From contig CAVSUJ010000001.1 of the NCBI GenBank assembly GCA_963731205.1, forward strand, positions 310,001-374,000: DNA of 64,000 nucleotides, written 5' to 3'. A program made the position numbers and the translations under genes. Below, in pieces: positions 27,439 to 37,166 of this stretch. The notes under the pieces were generated by a model. That model worked only from the letters and a program-made list of their open reading frames with translations, was not told where the DNA came from and searched no databases. Positions within the stretch are counted from its first letter, which is position 1; each line of letters opens with the position of its first letter. Source of the DNA: DATAZK01 sp963731205 (lineage in GTDB: Bacteria > Actinomycetota > Actinomycetes > Frankiales > Frankiaceae).

Positions 27439-28686
27439 TTGCAGCTTTCGGACACGGCCGAAGAGGCGGCGTTCCGCGCGGAGGCTCGCGAATGGCTGTC
27501 CGCTCACGCGCCGGCGTTCGAGGAGCAGGGCCGGGCGGTCGCTGCTGCGGGCCTGGTAGCGGAGACGCCCGAGGCGTACGGGAAGATCGAGCGCGCGAGC
27601 CATGACGCGGCCCGCGACTGGCAGGCCGAGCTGCATCGCGGCGGGTGGGCCGGCATCTCGTGGCCGAAGAAGTTCGGTGGCCGCGGCGGAAGCCCGATCC
27701 AGACCGCGATCTTTGCCGAAGAGCAGGCTCGTTTCACGGTGTCGAACGGTCCGCTGATGGTGTCGATCAACATGGTCGGCCCGACCCTGATGGCCCACGG
27801 CACCGAGCAGCAGCAGGCCGATCACCTCGAAAAGATCATCAGCGGCCAGGAGATCTGGTGCCAGCTCTACAGCGAGCCCGGTGCCGGTTCCGACCTCGCG
27901 TCGCTTCGCACCCGCGCCGTGCTCGACGGCGACGAGTGGGTCGTCAACGGGCAGAAGGTCTGGAATTCCAGCGCCCGCGCGGCCGACTGGGCGATCCTGC
28001 TGGCGCGTACCGATGCCGACGTTCCCAAGCACCGCGGGATCACGTACTTCATCGTCGACATGCGCACCCCGGGCATCGATGTGCGACCGCTGCGCCAGGC
28101 GAGCGGGGCGTATCACTTCAACGAGGTCTTCCTCGACGACGTACGCATCCCGGTGGGCAATGTGCTCGGCGAGATCGGCGACGGCTGGAACGTCGCCCGC
28201 ACCACCCTCGCCAACGAGCGCGCGATGATCGGCGGCGGTGGGAGTCGCGGCCAGATCCCGGCGCTCATCGAACTCGCCCGCAAGAACGGCCGCAGCGATG
28301 ATCCGGTGATCCGCCAGGGGCTTGCTGACGTCGTCATCCGTGAGCAGGTCCTGCGCTACCTCGGGCTGCGCGCCCGCACCGCGCTCTCGAAGGGCGTCCC
28401 GCCGGGGCCTGAGGCATCGGTGATGAAACTCCTTGTGGGCCAGTACATGACGGCCACCGCCGATCTGGGTCTGCAGATCGAAGGAGCCGCGGGCATGCTC
28501 GCCGGCAAGGACGCCCCCTCCAACGGCGATTGGCAGCTCGCCCGTAACAGCGTCTGGACCGTGAAGATCGGCGGCGGCACCGACGAGATCCAGCGCAACG
28601 TGCTCGCCGAGCGCATCCTCGGCCTGCCCCGCGAGCAGCAGGTCGACCGCGACACCCCGTTCCGTGACCTGCTCGGTCGCGGCTGA
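27439..28686 (+). CDS. Acyl-CoA dehydrogenase
   Basis: A 415-residue FadE-type protein starting at TTG 27439 with AAGGAGG five bases upstream, a strong site supporting this rare start. It carries GWAGISWPKKFGGRGGSPIQ, WCQLYSEPGAGSDLASLRTRA, DGDEWVVNGQKVWNSSARAAD and the C-terminal IGGGTDEIQRNVLAERILGLPRE. It is the first gene of an operon with the degenerate amidohydrolase and a CoA ligase (28716-31312). It probably forms part of a hetero-oligomeric dehydrogenase as other FadE pairs here do. Confidence 0.92.
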   Translation: MQLSDTAEEAAFRAEAREWLSAHAPAFEEQGRAVAAAGLVAETPEAYGKIERASHDAARDWQAELHRGGWAGISWPKKFGGRGGSPIQTAIFAEEQARFTVSNGPLMVSINMVGPTLMAHGTEQQQADHLEKIISGQEIWCQLYSEPGAGSDLASLRTRAVLDGDEWVVNGQKVWNSSARAADWAILLARTDADVPKHRGITYFIVDMRTPGIDVRPLRQASGAYHFNEVFLDDVRIPVGNVLGEIGDGWNVARTTLANERAMIGGGGSRGQIPALIELARKNGRSDDPVIRQGLADVVIREQVLRYLGLRARTALSKGVPPGPEASVMKLLVGQYMTATADLGLQIEGAAGMLAGKDAPSNGDWQLARNSVWTVKIGGGTDEIQRNVLAERILGLPREQQVDRDTPFRDLLGRG

Positions 28687-28715
28687 ACCTGACAACTGAC
28701 CAGGAGCTCTTTTCC

Positions 28716-29594
28716 ATGGCGATGCCCACGAACGTCCCGATCATCGACACGATGATCGGCTTCCCGATGCGTGATGTCGCCGAGACGTACGCCTTCATCA
28801 CCCGTCAGACCAAGGACGCCGAGTCCAAGAACGAGTTCTCCTTCCCGGCGCAGTACATGTTCAAGGACGTGCCGCACGAGTACCACGGCACCGAGGACCC
28901 GATCGCGGTCACCCTCGAGCAGATGGACAAGTACAACATCGAGCTGGGCATGATCGGCGTCGGCGAGGAGGGCGGCGACGGTGAGCGCGCCCTGCGCCAG
29001 CACCCCGACCGCTTCATCCCGAGCCTCGGGGTCGACCCCAACGACGGCGTCGATGCGCTCCGCGCGATGGTCAAGAACTACGAGCTCTACGGCATCCGCT
29101 CGGTCAGCATGTTCCCGGCCGGCACGTTCCCGCAGGTCGCCATCAATGACAAGAAGGCGTATCCGATCTACGCGAAGGCCTGCGAGCTCGACATTCCGGT
29201 GTTCTGCTGCGCCGGCATCCCCGGGCCGCGGCTGAAGTTCGCCCCGCAGAAGGTCGAGCTCATCGACGAGGTCATGTACGACTTCCCGGAGCTCACGTTC
29301 GTCACGCGCCATGGCTGCCAGCCGTGGACCGAGCTCGCCGTCAAGCTGATGCTGAAGTGGCCCGGCCTGCATTACTCGACGAGCGCGTTCGCTCCCAAGC
29401 ACTACGACGAGAAGATCATCGCCTACGCCAACTCCCGCGGCGCTGACAAGATCATCTATGCCGGTTACTACCCGATGGGCCTGTCGATGGAGCGCATCAT
29501 GACCGACATGCCGAAGGTGGGGTTCAAGGACGAGGTGTGGCCGAAGTTCCTGCGCGGCAATGCCGCTCGCGTCCTCAAGCTGGACCAGGGGTGA
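28716..29594 (+). CDS. Amidohydrolase-2 family protein lacking canonical metal ligands
   Basis: A 292-residue TIM-barrel protein of the amidohydrolase-2 family. The N-terminal DxH metal motif is replaced by IIDTMIGF, and the terminal GSDxP segment by YAGYYPMGLSMER, without aspartate. A histidine remains in VTRHGCQPW. The loss of most ligands suggests a non-hydrolytic or metal-independent role. GAG-rich ribosome site AGGAG precedes ATG 28716. The gene lies between the FadE and FadD genes with tight spacing, and its stop overlaps the ligase's GTG. Rv3510c-like relatives in the mycobacterial steroid region may be similar, from memory. Confidence 0.78.
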   Translation: MAMPTNVPIIDTMIGFPMRDVAETYAFITRQTKDAESKNEFSFPAQYMFKDVPHEYHGTEDPIAVTLEQMDKYNIELGMIGVGEEGGDGERALRQHPDRFIPSLGVDPNDGVDALRAMVKNYELYGIRSVSMFPAGTFPQVAINDKKAYPIYAKACELDIPVFCCAGIPGPRLKFAPQKVELIDEVMYDFPELTFVTRHGCQPWTELAVKLMLKWPGLHYSTSAFAPKHYDEKIIAYANSRGADKIIYAGYYPMGLSMERIMTDMPKVGFKDEVWPKFLRGNAARVLKLDQG

Positions 29595-31312
29595 CGGCGC
29601 CGGTCACCCTGATCTGGACCGGAGCCGACGCGCTCTCGCCCGAGGTGCGTGAGCGGCTCATGGGTCCCGGCGGCCCGTTCGAGATCGTCGTCGAGGACGT
29701 GCTCGGCGCGCCTGCCGAGGTGTTCGCCCAGCGCCCGCGCAACCTGCGTGAGGTCATCGAGCGGGCCGGACGCCAGCACGCCGACAAGGTCTTCCTGGTC
29801 TCGCCCGAGGGCGAGGAGATCACCTACGCCGATGCGGTCGCGCGCATCGCTCGCGTGGCTCAGACGCTGGAGCGCGATTACGGCGTCGGCAAGGGTGACC
29901 GGGTAGGGCTGGCGTCGGCCAACACCGTCGAATACATCCTGTGCTACTGGGCGACGCTCGCCCTCGGCGCGATCCTGTCCAACTTCAACGGCTGGTGGAC
30001 GACCCCGGAGCTGGCGTACGGCATCGAGCTCACCGAGCCCGTTGTCGTCCTGGCCGACGCACGGCGCATGGAACTGCTGGAGAAGGTGCCGCCGCCCGAA
30101 ACCGGTGCGCTGCCGCCGCTGGTGCCGATGGAGGTCGCGGCCGCCGCGGGGCTGCAGTCCGACGGTCCTGAGGTCGCCATGCCCACGACCCCGATCGACG
30201 AGGACGACCCGGCGACCATCCTGTTCACCAGTGGCACCACCGGACGCCCCAAAGGTGCCGTCAACACCCATCGCAACTGGATCCACTTCGCGCTGTGCAA
30301 CACCGCCGGGGGCGCCATCGGGATGGCGGCCGCGGGCGTCTCGCCCGATCTGGCGGCAAAAGCCCCGCAGCCATCGGCTATTTTCGCGGCACCGATCTTC
30401 CACATCTCGGGCAGCGGTCCACTGACCAACGCTCCTGCGAGCGGCATGAAGCTCGTGCTGCCGCCTCCCGGACGCTGGGACGAGACGGTCACCCTCGAGC
30501 TGGTCCAGAAGCACCGCATCACCACGCTCAGCGGGGTGCCGACCCAGTTCTGGCGGATCCTGCAGCACCCCGAGATCGACAAGTACGACCTCTCCAGCGT
30601 GCAGACGATCGGCGGCGGGGGAGCCGTGTTCCCGCCCGAGCTGGCGCGCCTGATGTGGAGCACCCTGCCGGCCGTGGGGGCCGGCCAGGGCTACGGCATG
30701 ACCGAAACCGTGGGGATGGGCTCGCGCCTGGGCGGACCGGCGTTCAAAGCACGTCCGGAGACGGTCGGCACCTGTCAGATCACGATGAAGGTCCAGGTCC
30801 GCGATCCCGCCGGCAACGTGCTGCCCGCCGGCGAGGTGGGCGAGGTCTACATCTGGGGCGCCGGCGTCTTTCGCGGCTACTGGAACAACCCCGAAGCGAC
30901 GGCCGCGGTCCTCGACGCCGACCGCTGGTACAAGACCGGCGACTTCGGCCGCACCGACGGGGAGTTCCTGACGCTCGAGAGCCGGATGCGCGATCTCATC
31001 ATCCGCGGCGGCGAGAACATCTACCCGATCGAGATCGAGAACCGGCTCGTCGAGCATCCGGAGATCGCCGACGCTGCCGTCATCGGGGTCGACCACCAGA
31101 CGCTCGGCCAGGAAGTGAAGGCCTTCATCGTGGCGGCGCCCGGCTGCGACCCGTCGGTCGATGACATCCGCCGCTTCGTCGGTGAGGCGCTGGCCGCGTT
31201 CAAGGTGCCGGCGTACGTGGTCTTTCGCGACTCGTTGCCCTACAACGCGACCGGCAAGCTCCTCAAGCGTGAACTCGAGGAGCAGGACCGCGCCGCGTCG
31301 GCGGCGAGTTAG
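29591..31312 (+). CDS. Acyl-CoA synthetase (AMP-forming)
   Basis: A 573-residue adenylate-forming ligase starting at GTG 29591, which overlaps the previous stop by four bases. It contains ILFTSGTTGRPKGAVNTHR, GQGYGMTETVGMGSR, WYKTGDFGRTDGEFLTLESRMRD with LIIRGGENIYPIEIE, and the catalytic lysine in LPYNATGKLLKRELEEQ. An N-terminal extension of about 50 residues precedes the core. It completes the FadE - amidohydrolase-like - ligase operon and would activate a free acid with CoA. Its stop overlaps that of the convergent FadE gene. Confidence 0.92.
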   Translation: MTAPVTLIWTGADALSPEVRERLMGPGGPFEIVVEDVLGAPAEVFAQRPRNLREVIERAGRQHADKVFLVSPEGEEITYADAVARIARVAQTLERDYGVGKGDRVGLASANTVEYILCYWATLALGAILSNFNGWWTTPELAYGIELTEPVVVLADARRMELLEKVPPPETGALPPLVPMEVAAAAGLQSDGPEVAMPTTPIDEDDPATILFTSGTTGRPKGAVNTHRNWIHFALCNTAGGAIGMAAAGVSPDLAAKAPQPSAIFAAPIFHISGSGPLTNAPASGMKLVLPPPGRWDETVTLELVQKHRITTLSGVPTQFWRILQHPEIDKYDLSSVQTIGGGGAVFPPELARLMWSTLPAVGAGQGYGMTETVGMGSRLGGPAFKARPETVGTCQITMKVQVRDPAGNVLPAGEVGEVYIWGAGVFRGYWNNPEATAAVLDADRWYKTGDFGRTDGEFLTLESRMRDLIIRGGENIYPIEIENRLVEHPEIADAAVIGVDHQTLGQEVKAFIVAAPGCDPSVDDIRRFVGEALAAFKVPAYVVFRDSLPYNATGKLLKRELEEQDRAASAAS

Positions 31313-32424
31313 ACGCCGATCCGTTGCGCGAGCAGCTCGCGGTGATAGGTCGGGTCACCGAAGAAGAGCTGTGAGCTCTTGGCGCGCTTGAAGTACAGGT
31401 GTGCCGGGTGCTCCCAGGTGAAGCCGATTCCCCCGTGGATCTGGATGTTTTCGGCCGCGCAGTGCACGTACGCATCGGAGCAGTAGGCCTTTGCCAGGCT
31501 CGCGACGGTCGGCAGCTCGTCGTTCAGTTCCGACGCCGCCCACAGGCCGTAGTAGGCGGCGGACTTGGCCGACTCGACCTCGACGAGCATGTCGGCGCAC
31601 TTGTGCTTGATGGCCTGGAACGAGCCGATCGGGCGGCCGAACTGGACGCGCACCTTCGCGTAGTCGACAGACATCTCCAGCACCCGCTGGGCACCGCCGA
31701 CCTGCTCGGCCGCGAGCGCGACGGCGGCCAGGTCGAGGACCTGCGAGAGCACCGGCCAGGCCGCGCCCTCGGTGCCGACCAGTCGAGCAGGAGTCGCGTC
31801 GAAGGTGAGCCGGGCCTGCTTGCGGGTCTGGTCCATGGTCGCCAAGGGAGTGCGCACCAGGCCTGACGCATCGCCGTCGACGGCGAAGATGCTCACCCCG
31901 GACGGGGTACGCGCGGCGACCAGCACGAGATCGGCGACGTGGCCGTCGAGCACGAACATCTTGGTGCCGGTGAGGGTCCAGCTGTCACCGCTCTGCGCCG
32001 CCTCGAGCTTGACGCCCGACTCGTCCCAGCGGCCGTCCTCCTCGGTCAGCGCGAGGGTCGCGATCTGCTCGCCGCTCGCGAGGCCCGGCAGGTACTGCTC
32101 CTTGGCCGCGTCATCCCCGGCCAGCAGCAGGGTGTTGGCCGCGAGGACGCACGTGGAGAAGTAAGGGGAGCACAGCAGCGCGCGGCCCATCTCCTCGATG
32201 ACGACACCGAGCTCGAGGAAGGAGAAGCCGGAGCCGCCGTACTCCTCCGGAATGGCCAGCCCCTGCAGCCCGAGCTGCTCACCCATCTGCTGCCAGAGCT
32301 TGGGCTCGTAGCCTTCGGTGGTGTCCATCAGCCGGCGAACCTCGCTCTCCGGCGACTTGTCTTCCAGGAAGCTGCGCACGGTGCGGCGCAGCTCCTCCTG
32401 CTCGTCGCTGAAAGCGAAGTCCAT
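31309..32424 (-). CDS. Acyl-CoA dehydrogenase
   Basis: A 371-residue FadE-type protein beginning MDFAFSDEQEELRRTVRSFL; ATG 32424 is chosen, with ATG 32433 an in-frame alternative. It has the catalytic-domain features GLQGLAIPEEYGGSGFSFLE, the family's RVQFGRPIGSFQAIKHKCADM and IQIHGGIGFTWEHPAHLYFKRAK. The PGAGSD segment typical of the full catalytic subunit is absent, as in the smaller beta-like subunits of alpha2-beta2 FadE enzymes. It is divergent to the pabB-pabC fusion. Confidence 0.9.
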   Translation of the reverse strand: MDFAFSDEQEELRRTVRSFLEDKSPESEVRRLMDTTEGYEPKLWQQMGEQLGLQGLAIPEEYGGSGFSFLELGVVIEEMGRALLCSPYFSTCVLAANTLLLAGDDAAKEQYLPGLASGEQIATLALTEEDGRWDESGVKLEAAQSGDSWTLTGTKMFVLDGHVADLVLVAARTPSGVSIFAVDGDASGLVRTPLATMDQTRKQARLTFDATPARLVGTEGAAWPVLSQVLDLAAVALAAEQVGGAQRVLEMSVDYAKVRVQFGRPIGSFQAIKHKCADMLVEVESAKSAAYYGLWAASELNDELPTVASLAKAYCSDAYVHCAAENIQIHGGIGFTWEHPAHLYFKRAKSSQLFFGDPTYHRELLAQRIGV

Positions 32425-32457
32425 GGACGCCATCCTAGGGCCGGGTGCGGCGCGGCG

Positions 32458-34455
32458 ATGACCCGGCCCGTGAGCGTGTGCGCGCGTGCTGTCGAGTTGC
32501 CGTCGCTGACGGTTGCCGACGTCATCAGGCTCGCCGCTGCGCTGCCCGAATCCGTCGTGCTCGCAGGCGAATGGCAGGCTGGTGAGCTCCTGTTGGCAGC
32601 GGGCCCCACTCGCGTCGTCACGGGAGCCGCCGACCCGTTCGGGACGCTTGACGACCTTCCCGACCTCGAGGGGGAAATCCCGCCCGGCGCCATCGGCGGC
32701 GGCTGGTTCGGCTGGTTCGGATTCGAAGCGCAGGCGCATGCGCTGGCCTTCTATCCGAACCTGCTGCGGCGCAAGGACGGGCAGTGGTGGGACGAGGCGC
32801 TCGTGGGTCTGCTCGACGATGCAGAACTCGAGGAGCGGCGCCGAACTCTCGTCGACGCGCTGCGCCGGCCCGTGCCGCCGAAAACGGCCTACCGCCTGGG
32901 ACCGGTGACCCCGAGCCGCGACCTCGCCGGACATACGGCGGCGGTCGAGCGCTGCATCCAGCTCATCCGGGCCGGCGAGATCTACCAGGCCAACATCTGC
33001 CTGTCGTTGCAGGCGACTTTCGAGGGCGAGGCCTTCGCGCTCGCAGCGGACCTGCTCTCCTCTCTCGAGCCGCGCTACGGGGCGTACCTGGCCATCGGCG
33101 GCACGAACGTCGCGAGCGCCTCACCGGAGCTCTTCCTGCGCCGGCGCGGCAGCCACGTGCTCACCCAGCCCATCAAGGGAACCCGTCCGCGCCGCGGCGC
33201 CGGCGCGGGCGCCGAAGCCGACCGGCTCGCCGGTTCGGACAAGGATCGCGCCGAGAACGTCATGATCGTCGATCTGATGCGCAACGATCTGTCCCGCGTT
33301 GCCGAAGTCGGTTCGGTAGCGGTCAGTGGCCTGCTCGACGTCATACCGGCGCCGGGGGTCTGGCATCTGGTGAGCGGCGTGCAGGCGCGGCTGCGCGAGG
33401 GCGTCACCGACGCCGAACTGCTGCGCGCCGCGTTCCCGCCGGGATCGGTGAGCGGGGTCCCCAAGGCGCGTGCCGTCGAGATCATCGCGGAGCTCGAGGA
33501 CGCTCCCCGCGGCGTCTACACCGGCGCCATCGGCTACGCGAGCCCCGCTGCGGGCGCCGAGTTCAGCGTGGCGATCCGCACCGCGCAGATCGACGGGAAC
33601 GCGTTCCGGCTCGGCGTCGGCGGCGGGATCACCGTCGACTCCACACCGTCCCAGGAATGGTGGGAGTGCTTCGACAAGGCGTGGCCGCTGCTGCGCGCGG
33701 TCGGCAGCACTGTCGATGACCCTGCGGCTGTCCGGCCCGGTACGGATCCGCGCGCTGCAGGCGGGGTTTTCGACACCTGCCTCGTGCGCGCCGGTGAACC
33801 GGTGGAGCGCGCCGAGCACCTGGCCCGGCTGGGCCGCTCGCTTTATGAGCTGTACCAGGCGCCCGTTCCACCCGACGCCGTCGCCGCGCTGACAGCCGGC
33901 CACCCGACCGCAGCGGCGTGGGAACGCCAGCGCATCGACGTCTCGCCGAACGGTGAGGTGCGCATCTCCCGGAGCGAAGTCCCGGCTCCGCTCCCCGTCG
34001 GCCAGCAGGAGGGTGCCGACTCGATCACCGTGGCGGCGGACACCGGCTTCGGTCCTCACAAGTGGTGTGATCGCGAGCAGCAGGCGCGGCTGGAAGCCGA
34101 GCATCCCGGCAAGGTGGTCATCCTCGCCGACGGGCCAGGCCTGCTCGAGACCACCCGCGCCAACGTCGTCGGCGTCGTCGAAGGACGTCTCGTCACGCCC
34201 CCGCTCGACGGCCGGATCCTGCCCGGCGTCACCAGGACGACCCTGCTGGAGATTGCCCGCGACCTCGGCGTCGACTTCGCGCTGGAGGCACTCGATCCGG
34301 CGCGCGCACAAGCGGTCGCGGCCGTCGGCTCGGTGGCCGGGATGCGCTGGATCCGCAGCTGCAAAACCGCAAACGGCGAGCTGCATTGGGACGAGCCCGG
34401 CGAGTTGCTGGAAGAGCTGTCACGGCGCCTGATCCACCGGTGGGGCCAGTCCTGA
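32458..34455 (+). CDS. pabBC: Aminodeoxychorismate synthase component I / 4-amino-4-deoxychorismate lyase fusion
   Basis: A 665-residue fusion making 4-aminobenzoate for folate. The PabB half (residues 1 to about 420) carries the chorismate-binding motifs TAAVERCIQLIRAGEIYQAN, ASASPELFLRR, the hallmark PIKGTRPR, SDKDRAENVMIVDLMRNDLSR, FPPGSVSGVPKARAVEII and GGGITVDSTPSQEW. The PabC half (about 430-665) is a PLP fold-type IV lyase with FDTCLVRAGEPVERAEHLARL, the PLP lysine in GPHKWCDREQQARLE and LLETTRANV. Neighbours are catabolic. The start is ATG 32458; the upstream frame overlaps the divergent FadE. No PabA (glutaminase) is nearby. Confidence 0.92.
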   Translation: MTRPVSVCARAVELPSLTVADVIRLAAALPESVVLAGEWQAGELLLAAGPTRVVTGAADPFGTLDDLPDLEGEIPPGAIGGGWFGWFGFEAQAHALAFYPNLLRRKDGQWWDEALVGLLDDAELEERRRTLVDALRRPVPPKTAYRLGPVTPSRDLAGHTAAVERCIQLIRAGEIYQANICLSLQATFEGEAFALAADLLSSLEPRYGAYLAIGGTNVASASPELFLRRRGSHVLTQPIKGTRPRRGAGAGAEADRLAGSDKDRAENVMIVDLMRNDLSRVAEVGSVAVSGLLDVIPAPGVWHLVSGVQARLREGVTDAELLRAAFPPGSVSGVPKARAVEIIAELEDAPRGVYTGAIGYASPAAGAEFSVAIRTAQIDGNAFRLGVGGGITVDSTPSQEWWECFDKAWPLLRAVGSTVDDPAAVRPGTDPRAAGGVFDTCLVRAGEPVERAEHLARLGRSLYELYQAPVPPDAVAALTAGHPTAAAWERQRIDVSPNGEVRISRSEVPAPLPVGQQEGADSITVAADTGFGPHKWCDREQQARLEAEHPGKVVILADGPGLLETTRANVVGVVEGRLVTPPLDGRILPGVTRTTLLEIARDLGVDFALEALDPARAQAVAAVGSVAGMRWIRSCKTANGELHWDEPGELLEELSRRLIHRWGQS

Positions 34456-34479
34456 CCAGCGGGGCGCTACGGTCCGAGG

Positions 34480-35229
34480 GTGAACACCAAGGTCTACACG
34501 CACGAATTCATCGACATCCGCGGTGCCATGCGTCCGCAGTACATGCACCACATGACGGCCAACTGGAGCCCGATCGCGCAGGAAGAGCGTCACCAGTTGT
34601 GCTACGGCGTGTGGGGGGTCATCGGCACCACGGACCGGTGGCCGCGCGTCATCAACATGTGGGAAGAGGACGGTTTCCCCGGGCTGGCCAAGGGTCTCGG
34701 GCATGAGACCGGTCGTCCGAACATGCAGGACGCGAAGCTCGAGAAGTGGTGGAACGAGGCGGCCGGCTACCGCAAGGGCGGCTTCGACCGGGTGATGATC
34801 CCGGCGCCCTGGACCCGCACCATCGAAGAGCTCACCGCTGACGGCGTGCGCGGCGCGGTCTACGCCCACGAGATGGTGACGGTCGCGCCCGGGACCGCTG
34901 CGGACTTCCTGGAACTGGTGCGCGCGCAGATGCTCCCGGCCTACGCCGGCGCCGGTTTCGAACTCGTCGCCGCGATGCGCACCTCGATGATCGATGAGTC
35001 CGAATGCCTGCTGATCTGGGCGATTCCGCACTGGGACGCGTGGGCCGAATTCGAGCTGCAGATCAACGATCCTGACGCCAAGAGCCCGCTGCGCGACTGG
35101 CAGCAGACGCTCTACACGCGCAGCTCGAAATTTCGCCGGTTCCTGATGCTCGACGCACCCCTGTCACCGTTGAAGATCGGCCGGCAGCCGGCGCGCTCGG
35201 ACCGCATCGATTCCTGGGACGAGGGGTGA
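34480..35229 (+). CDS. NIPSNAP-like family protein
   Basis: A 249-residue protein of two ferredoxin-like repeats. The first half has VYTHEFIDIRGAMRPQYMHHM and GVWGVIGTTDRWPRVINMWEEDG, the second VYAHEMVTVAPGTAADFLEL and LLIWAIPHWDAWAEFELQ, matching the NIPSNAP type (DRWPRVINMWE is the typical strand). GTG 34480 is used as start. The stop overlaps the start of a CaiB gene by four bases. The biochemical role of NIPSNAP proteins in actinobacteria is unclear; here it probably acts with the CoA-transferase and neighbours. Confidence 0.72.
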   Translation: MNTKVYTHEFIDIRGAMRPQYMHHMTANWSPIAQEERHQLCYGVWGVIGTTDRWPRVINMWEEDGFPGLAKGLGHETGRPNMQDAKLEKWWNEAAGYRKGGFDRVMIPAPWTRTIEELTADGVRGAVYAHEMVTVAPGTAADFLELVRAQMLPAYAGAGFELVAAMRTSMIDESECLLIWAIPHWDAWAEFELQINDPDAKSPLRDWQQTLYTRSSKFRRFLMLDAPLSPLKIGRQPARSDRIDSWDEG

Positions 35230-36407
35230 GCCTTCCGCTGGAAGGACTGCTCGTCGTCGGGATCGAACAAGCTGTCGCGGCGCCGCTCGCGACGCGCCAT
35301 CTGGCAGACATGGGCGCTCGCGTCGTCAAGATCGAGAATCCGCGCGGCGGCGATTTCGCCCGGGATTACGACGACGCGGTCAACGGCGTCGCCGCGCACT
35401 TCATCTGGTGCAACCGCGGCAAGGAATCGCTGACGCTGGACCTGCGCAGTGAAGCCGGCGCCGAGGTGATGGAACTTCTGCTCGCACAAGCGGACGTGCT
35501 CGTGCAGAACCTGGCGCCGGGCGCGGCCGCGCGGCGTGGCCTGGCCGCGGCGCAAGTGCTCGAGCGCCACCCGCGGCTGATCGCTGTCGACATCTCCGGC
35601 TACGGCGAGGGCGGCCCGCTGCAGCAGCGCCGCGCCTACGACCTTCTCGTGCAGTCGGAGTCGGGTTCGTGCTCCATCACCGGACGCCCCGGCTCCCCCG
35701 CAAAACCAGGCGTCCCGCTCGCCGACATCGGCGGCGCGATGTACACGTTCTCGAGCGTCCTGGCGGCCCTGTACGAACGCGAGCGGACCGGACGTGGTGC
35801 GGCGATTTCGGTGGCGCTGTTCGACGCGGCCACCGAATGGATGGGCTATCCGCTGCACTACACGATGGGTACCGGCATCGAGCAGGAGCCGCAGGGCGTC
35901 GGCTCGCCGGCGGTGGCGCCCTACGCATCCTTTGTCACCCGAGACGGGGAGACGATCGTGCTCGGCACCACGAACGACGCCGAGTGGCAGCGCCTGGCGA
36001 CGGTCGCCCTCGAACGCCCGGATCTCGCGGCAGCACCGGCGTATGCGAGCAATGCCCAGCGCGTTGCCCGCCGCCACGAACTCGATCCGGTCATCGCCGA
36101 CTGGGCTGCCGAACGGACGAGCGCGGCCATCGAGGCGAAACTCGACGAGGCGGGCATCGGCCACGCCAAGCTGAACGGCGTCCAAGATCTGATCGACCAC
36201 CCGCAGCTCGCGCAGCGGCAGCGCTGGACCCGGATCGGCTCTCCGGCGGGGGACGTCGACGCCGTGCTGCCGCCGCCGATCTCGCCGCAGTGGACGTTCG
36301 ACCTCGGTGCGGTGCCGGCGCTCGGCGAACACACCGATGCGGTGCTTGCGGGCCTCGGGCTGGACAATGAACGCATCGCCCGACTTCACGAGGACGGCGT
36401 TGTCTGA
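35226..36407 (+). CDS. CaiB/BaiF family III CoA-transferase
   Basis: A 393-residue single-module CoA-transferase. It carries LLVVGIEQAVAAPLATRHLADMGARVVKIE, the CoA-binding segment NRGKESLTLDLRS, the catalytic aspartate in VPLADIGGAMYTF and the conserved FDAATEWMGYPLHY. GTG 35226 overlaps the NIPSNAP-like stop. It would pass CoA between acyl-CoA and a free acid (possible acyl-racemase or AMACR activity is not excluded). It forms a group with the DUF2889 and VOC genes downstream. Confidence 0.9.
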   Translation: MSLPLEGLLVVGIEQAVAAPLATRHLADMGARVVKIENPRGGDFARDYDDAVNGVAAHFIWCNRGKESLTLDLRSEAGAEVMELLLAQADVLVQNLAPGAAARRGLAAAQVLERHPRLIAVDISGYGEGGPLQQRRAYDLLVQSESGSCSITGRPGSPAKPGVPLADIGGAMYTFSSVLAALYERERTGRGAAISVALFDAATEWMGYPLHYTMGTGIEQEPQGVGSPAVAPYASFVTRDGETIVLGTTNDAEWQRLATVALERPDLAAAPAYASNAQRVARRHELDPVIADWAAERTSAAIEAKLDEAGIGHAKLNGVQDLIDHPQLAQRQRWTRIGSPAGDVDAVLPPPISPQWTFDLGAVPALGEHTDAVLAGLGLDNERIARLHEDGVV

Positions 36408-36422
36408 GAAAGGGAGTGCAGG

Positions 36423-37151
36423 GTGAAAAGCAGCGGTGAGCCCTACTTCCGGCGGATCACGCTGCGCCCGTCCACCCTCGGCGACGGCAAGCGCCGCATC
36501 GAAGCGCACATGCAGGATCACGTGCACCACATGAAGGTCGTCATCACCCATGCCGACGGCCGGATCATCTCGGCCGTGCCGTCAGGCATCCGGCTTCCGT
36601 GGGACATGTGCCCCTTCGGCATCGCCGGCGTCACCCGCACCGCCGGCATGACCATCACCCAGGCTCGGGAGGGGATGGGCTGGCCCGGCGGCCGCACCGC
36701 GAACTGCGTGCACATGGTCGACCTCGCCCGCGTCGCGCTGGCGCATGTCGAGGACACTGCAGAAAGCGTCTACGCCATCACCGTCACGCCGGCGCATGCG
36801 CAGGTCCGCGCCGCGCGCATCGAGCGCGACGGTGCGCTGCTTCTGCAGTGGACGCTGGACGGGCCCACGCTGTCGGGTGACGAACCTTTCGACGGCCGTA
36901 CTCTCGCCGCGTCCGACTTCGTCAGCTGGCGCGGCAAGCTCCAGCCCGGTTTGCGCGAGCCGGCGACGATCCTGCGTCGCGCCTGCCACATCGCCCCGAG
37001 CCGCGACATCAACCTCGACCGTATGCGGGTGGCCGCCGAGAGCATCAACGCCGACGGCTCCTGCTACACGTTGCAGCCCGACGTGATCGAACACGCTCAT
37101 CGCCAGCAGGGCACGTTTCGGATCGAGCTCACCGACGACGATCGGGCCTAG
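36423..37151 (+). CDS. DUF2889 family protein
   Basis: A 242-residue protein matching DUF2889: RPSTLGDGKRRIEAHMQDHVHHM, then WDMCPFGIAGV, TANCVHMVDLARVA and a C-terminal helical part. Two conserved cysteines (WDMCP and NCVH) and clustered histidines suggest a metal site, though none is proven. GTG 36423 lies 15 bases after the CaiB stop with GGGAGTGCAGG before it. DUF2889 genes are often near aromatic or CoA-based catabolism. No function is known. Confidence 0.78.
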   Translation: MKSSGEPYFRRITLRPSTLGDGKRRIEAHMQDHVHHMKVVITHADGRIISAVPSGIRLPWDMCPFGIAGVTRTAGMTITQAREGMGWPGGRTANCVHMVDLARVALAHVEDTAESVYAITVTPAHAQVRAARIERDGALLLQWTLDGPTLSGDEPFDGRTLAASDFVSWRGKLQPGLREPATILRRACHIAPSRDINLDRMRVAAESINADGSCYTLQPDVIEHAHRQQGTFRIELTDDDRA

Positions 37152-37166
37152 CGCTAGGTTGCCCTG

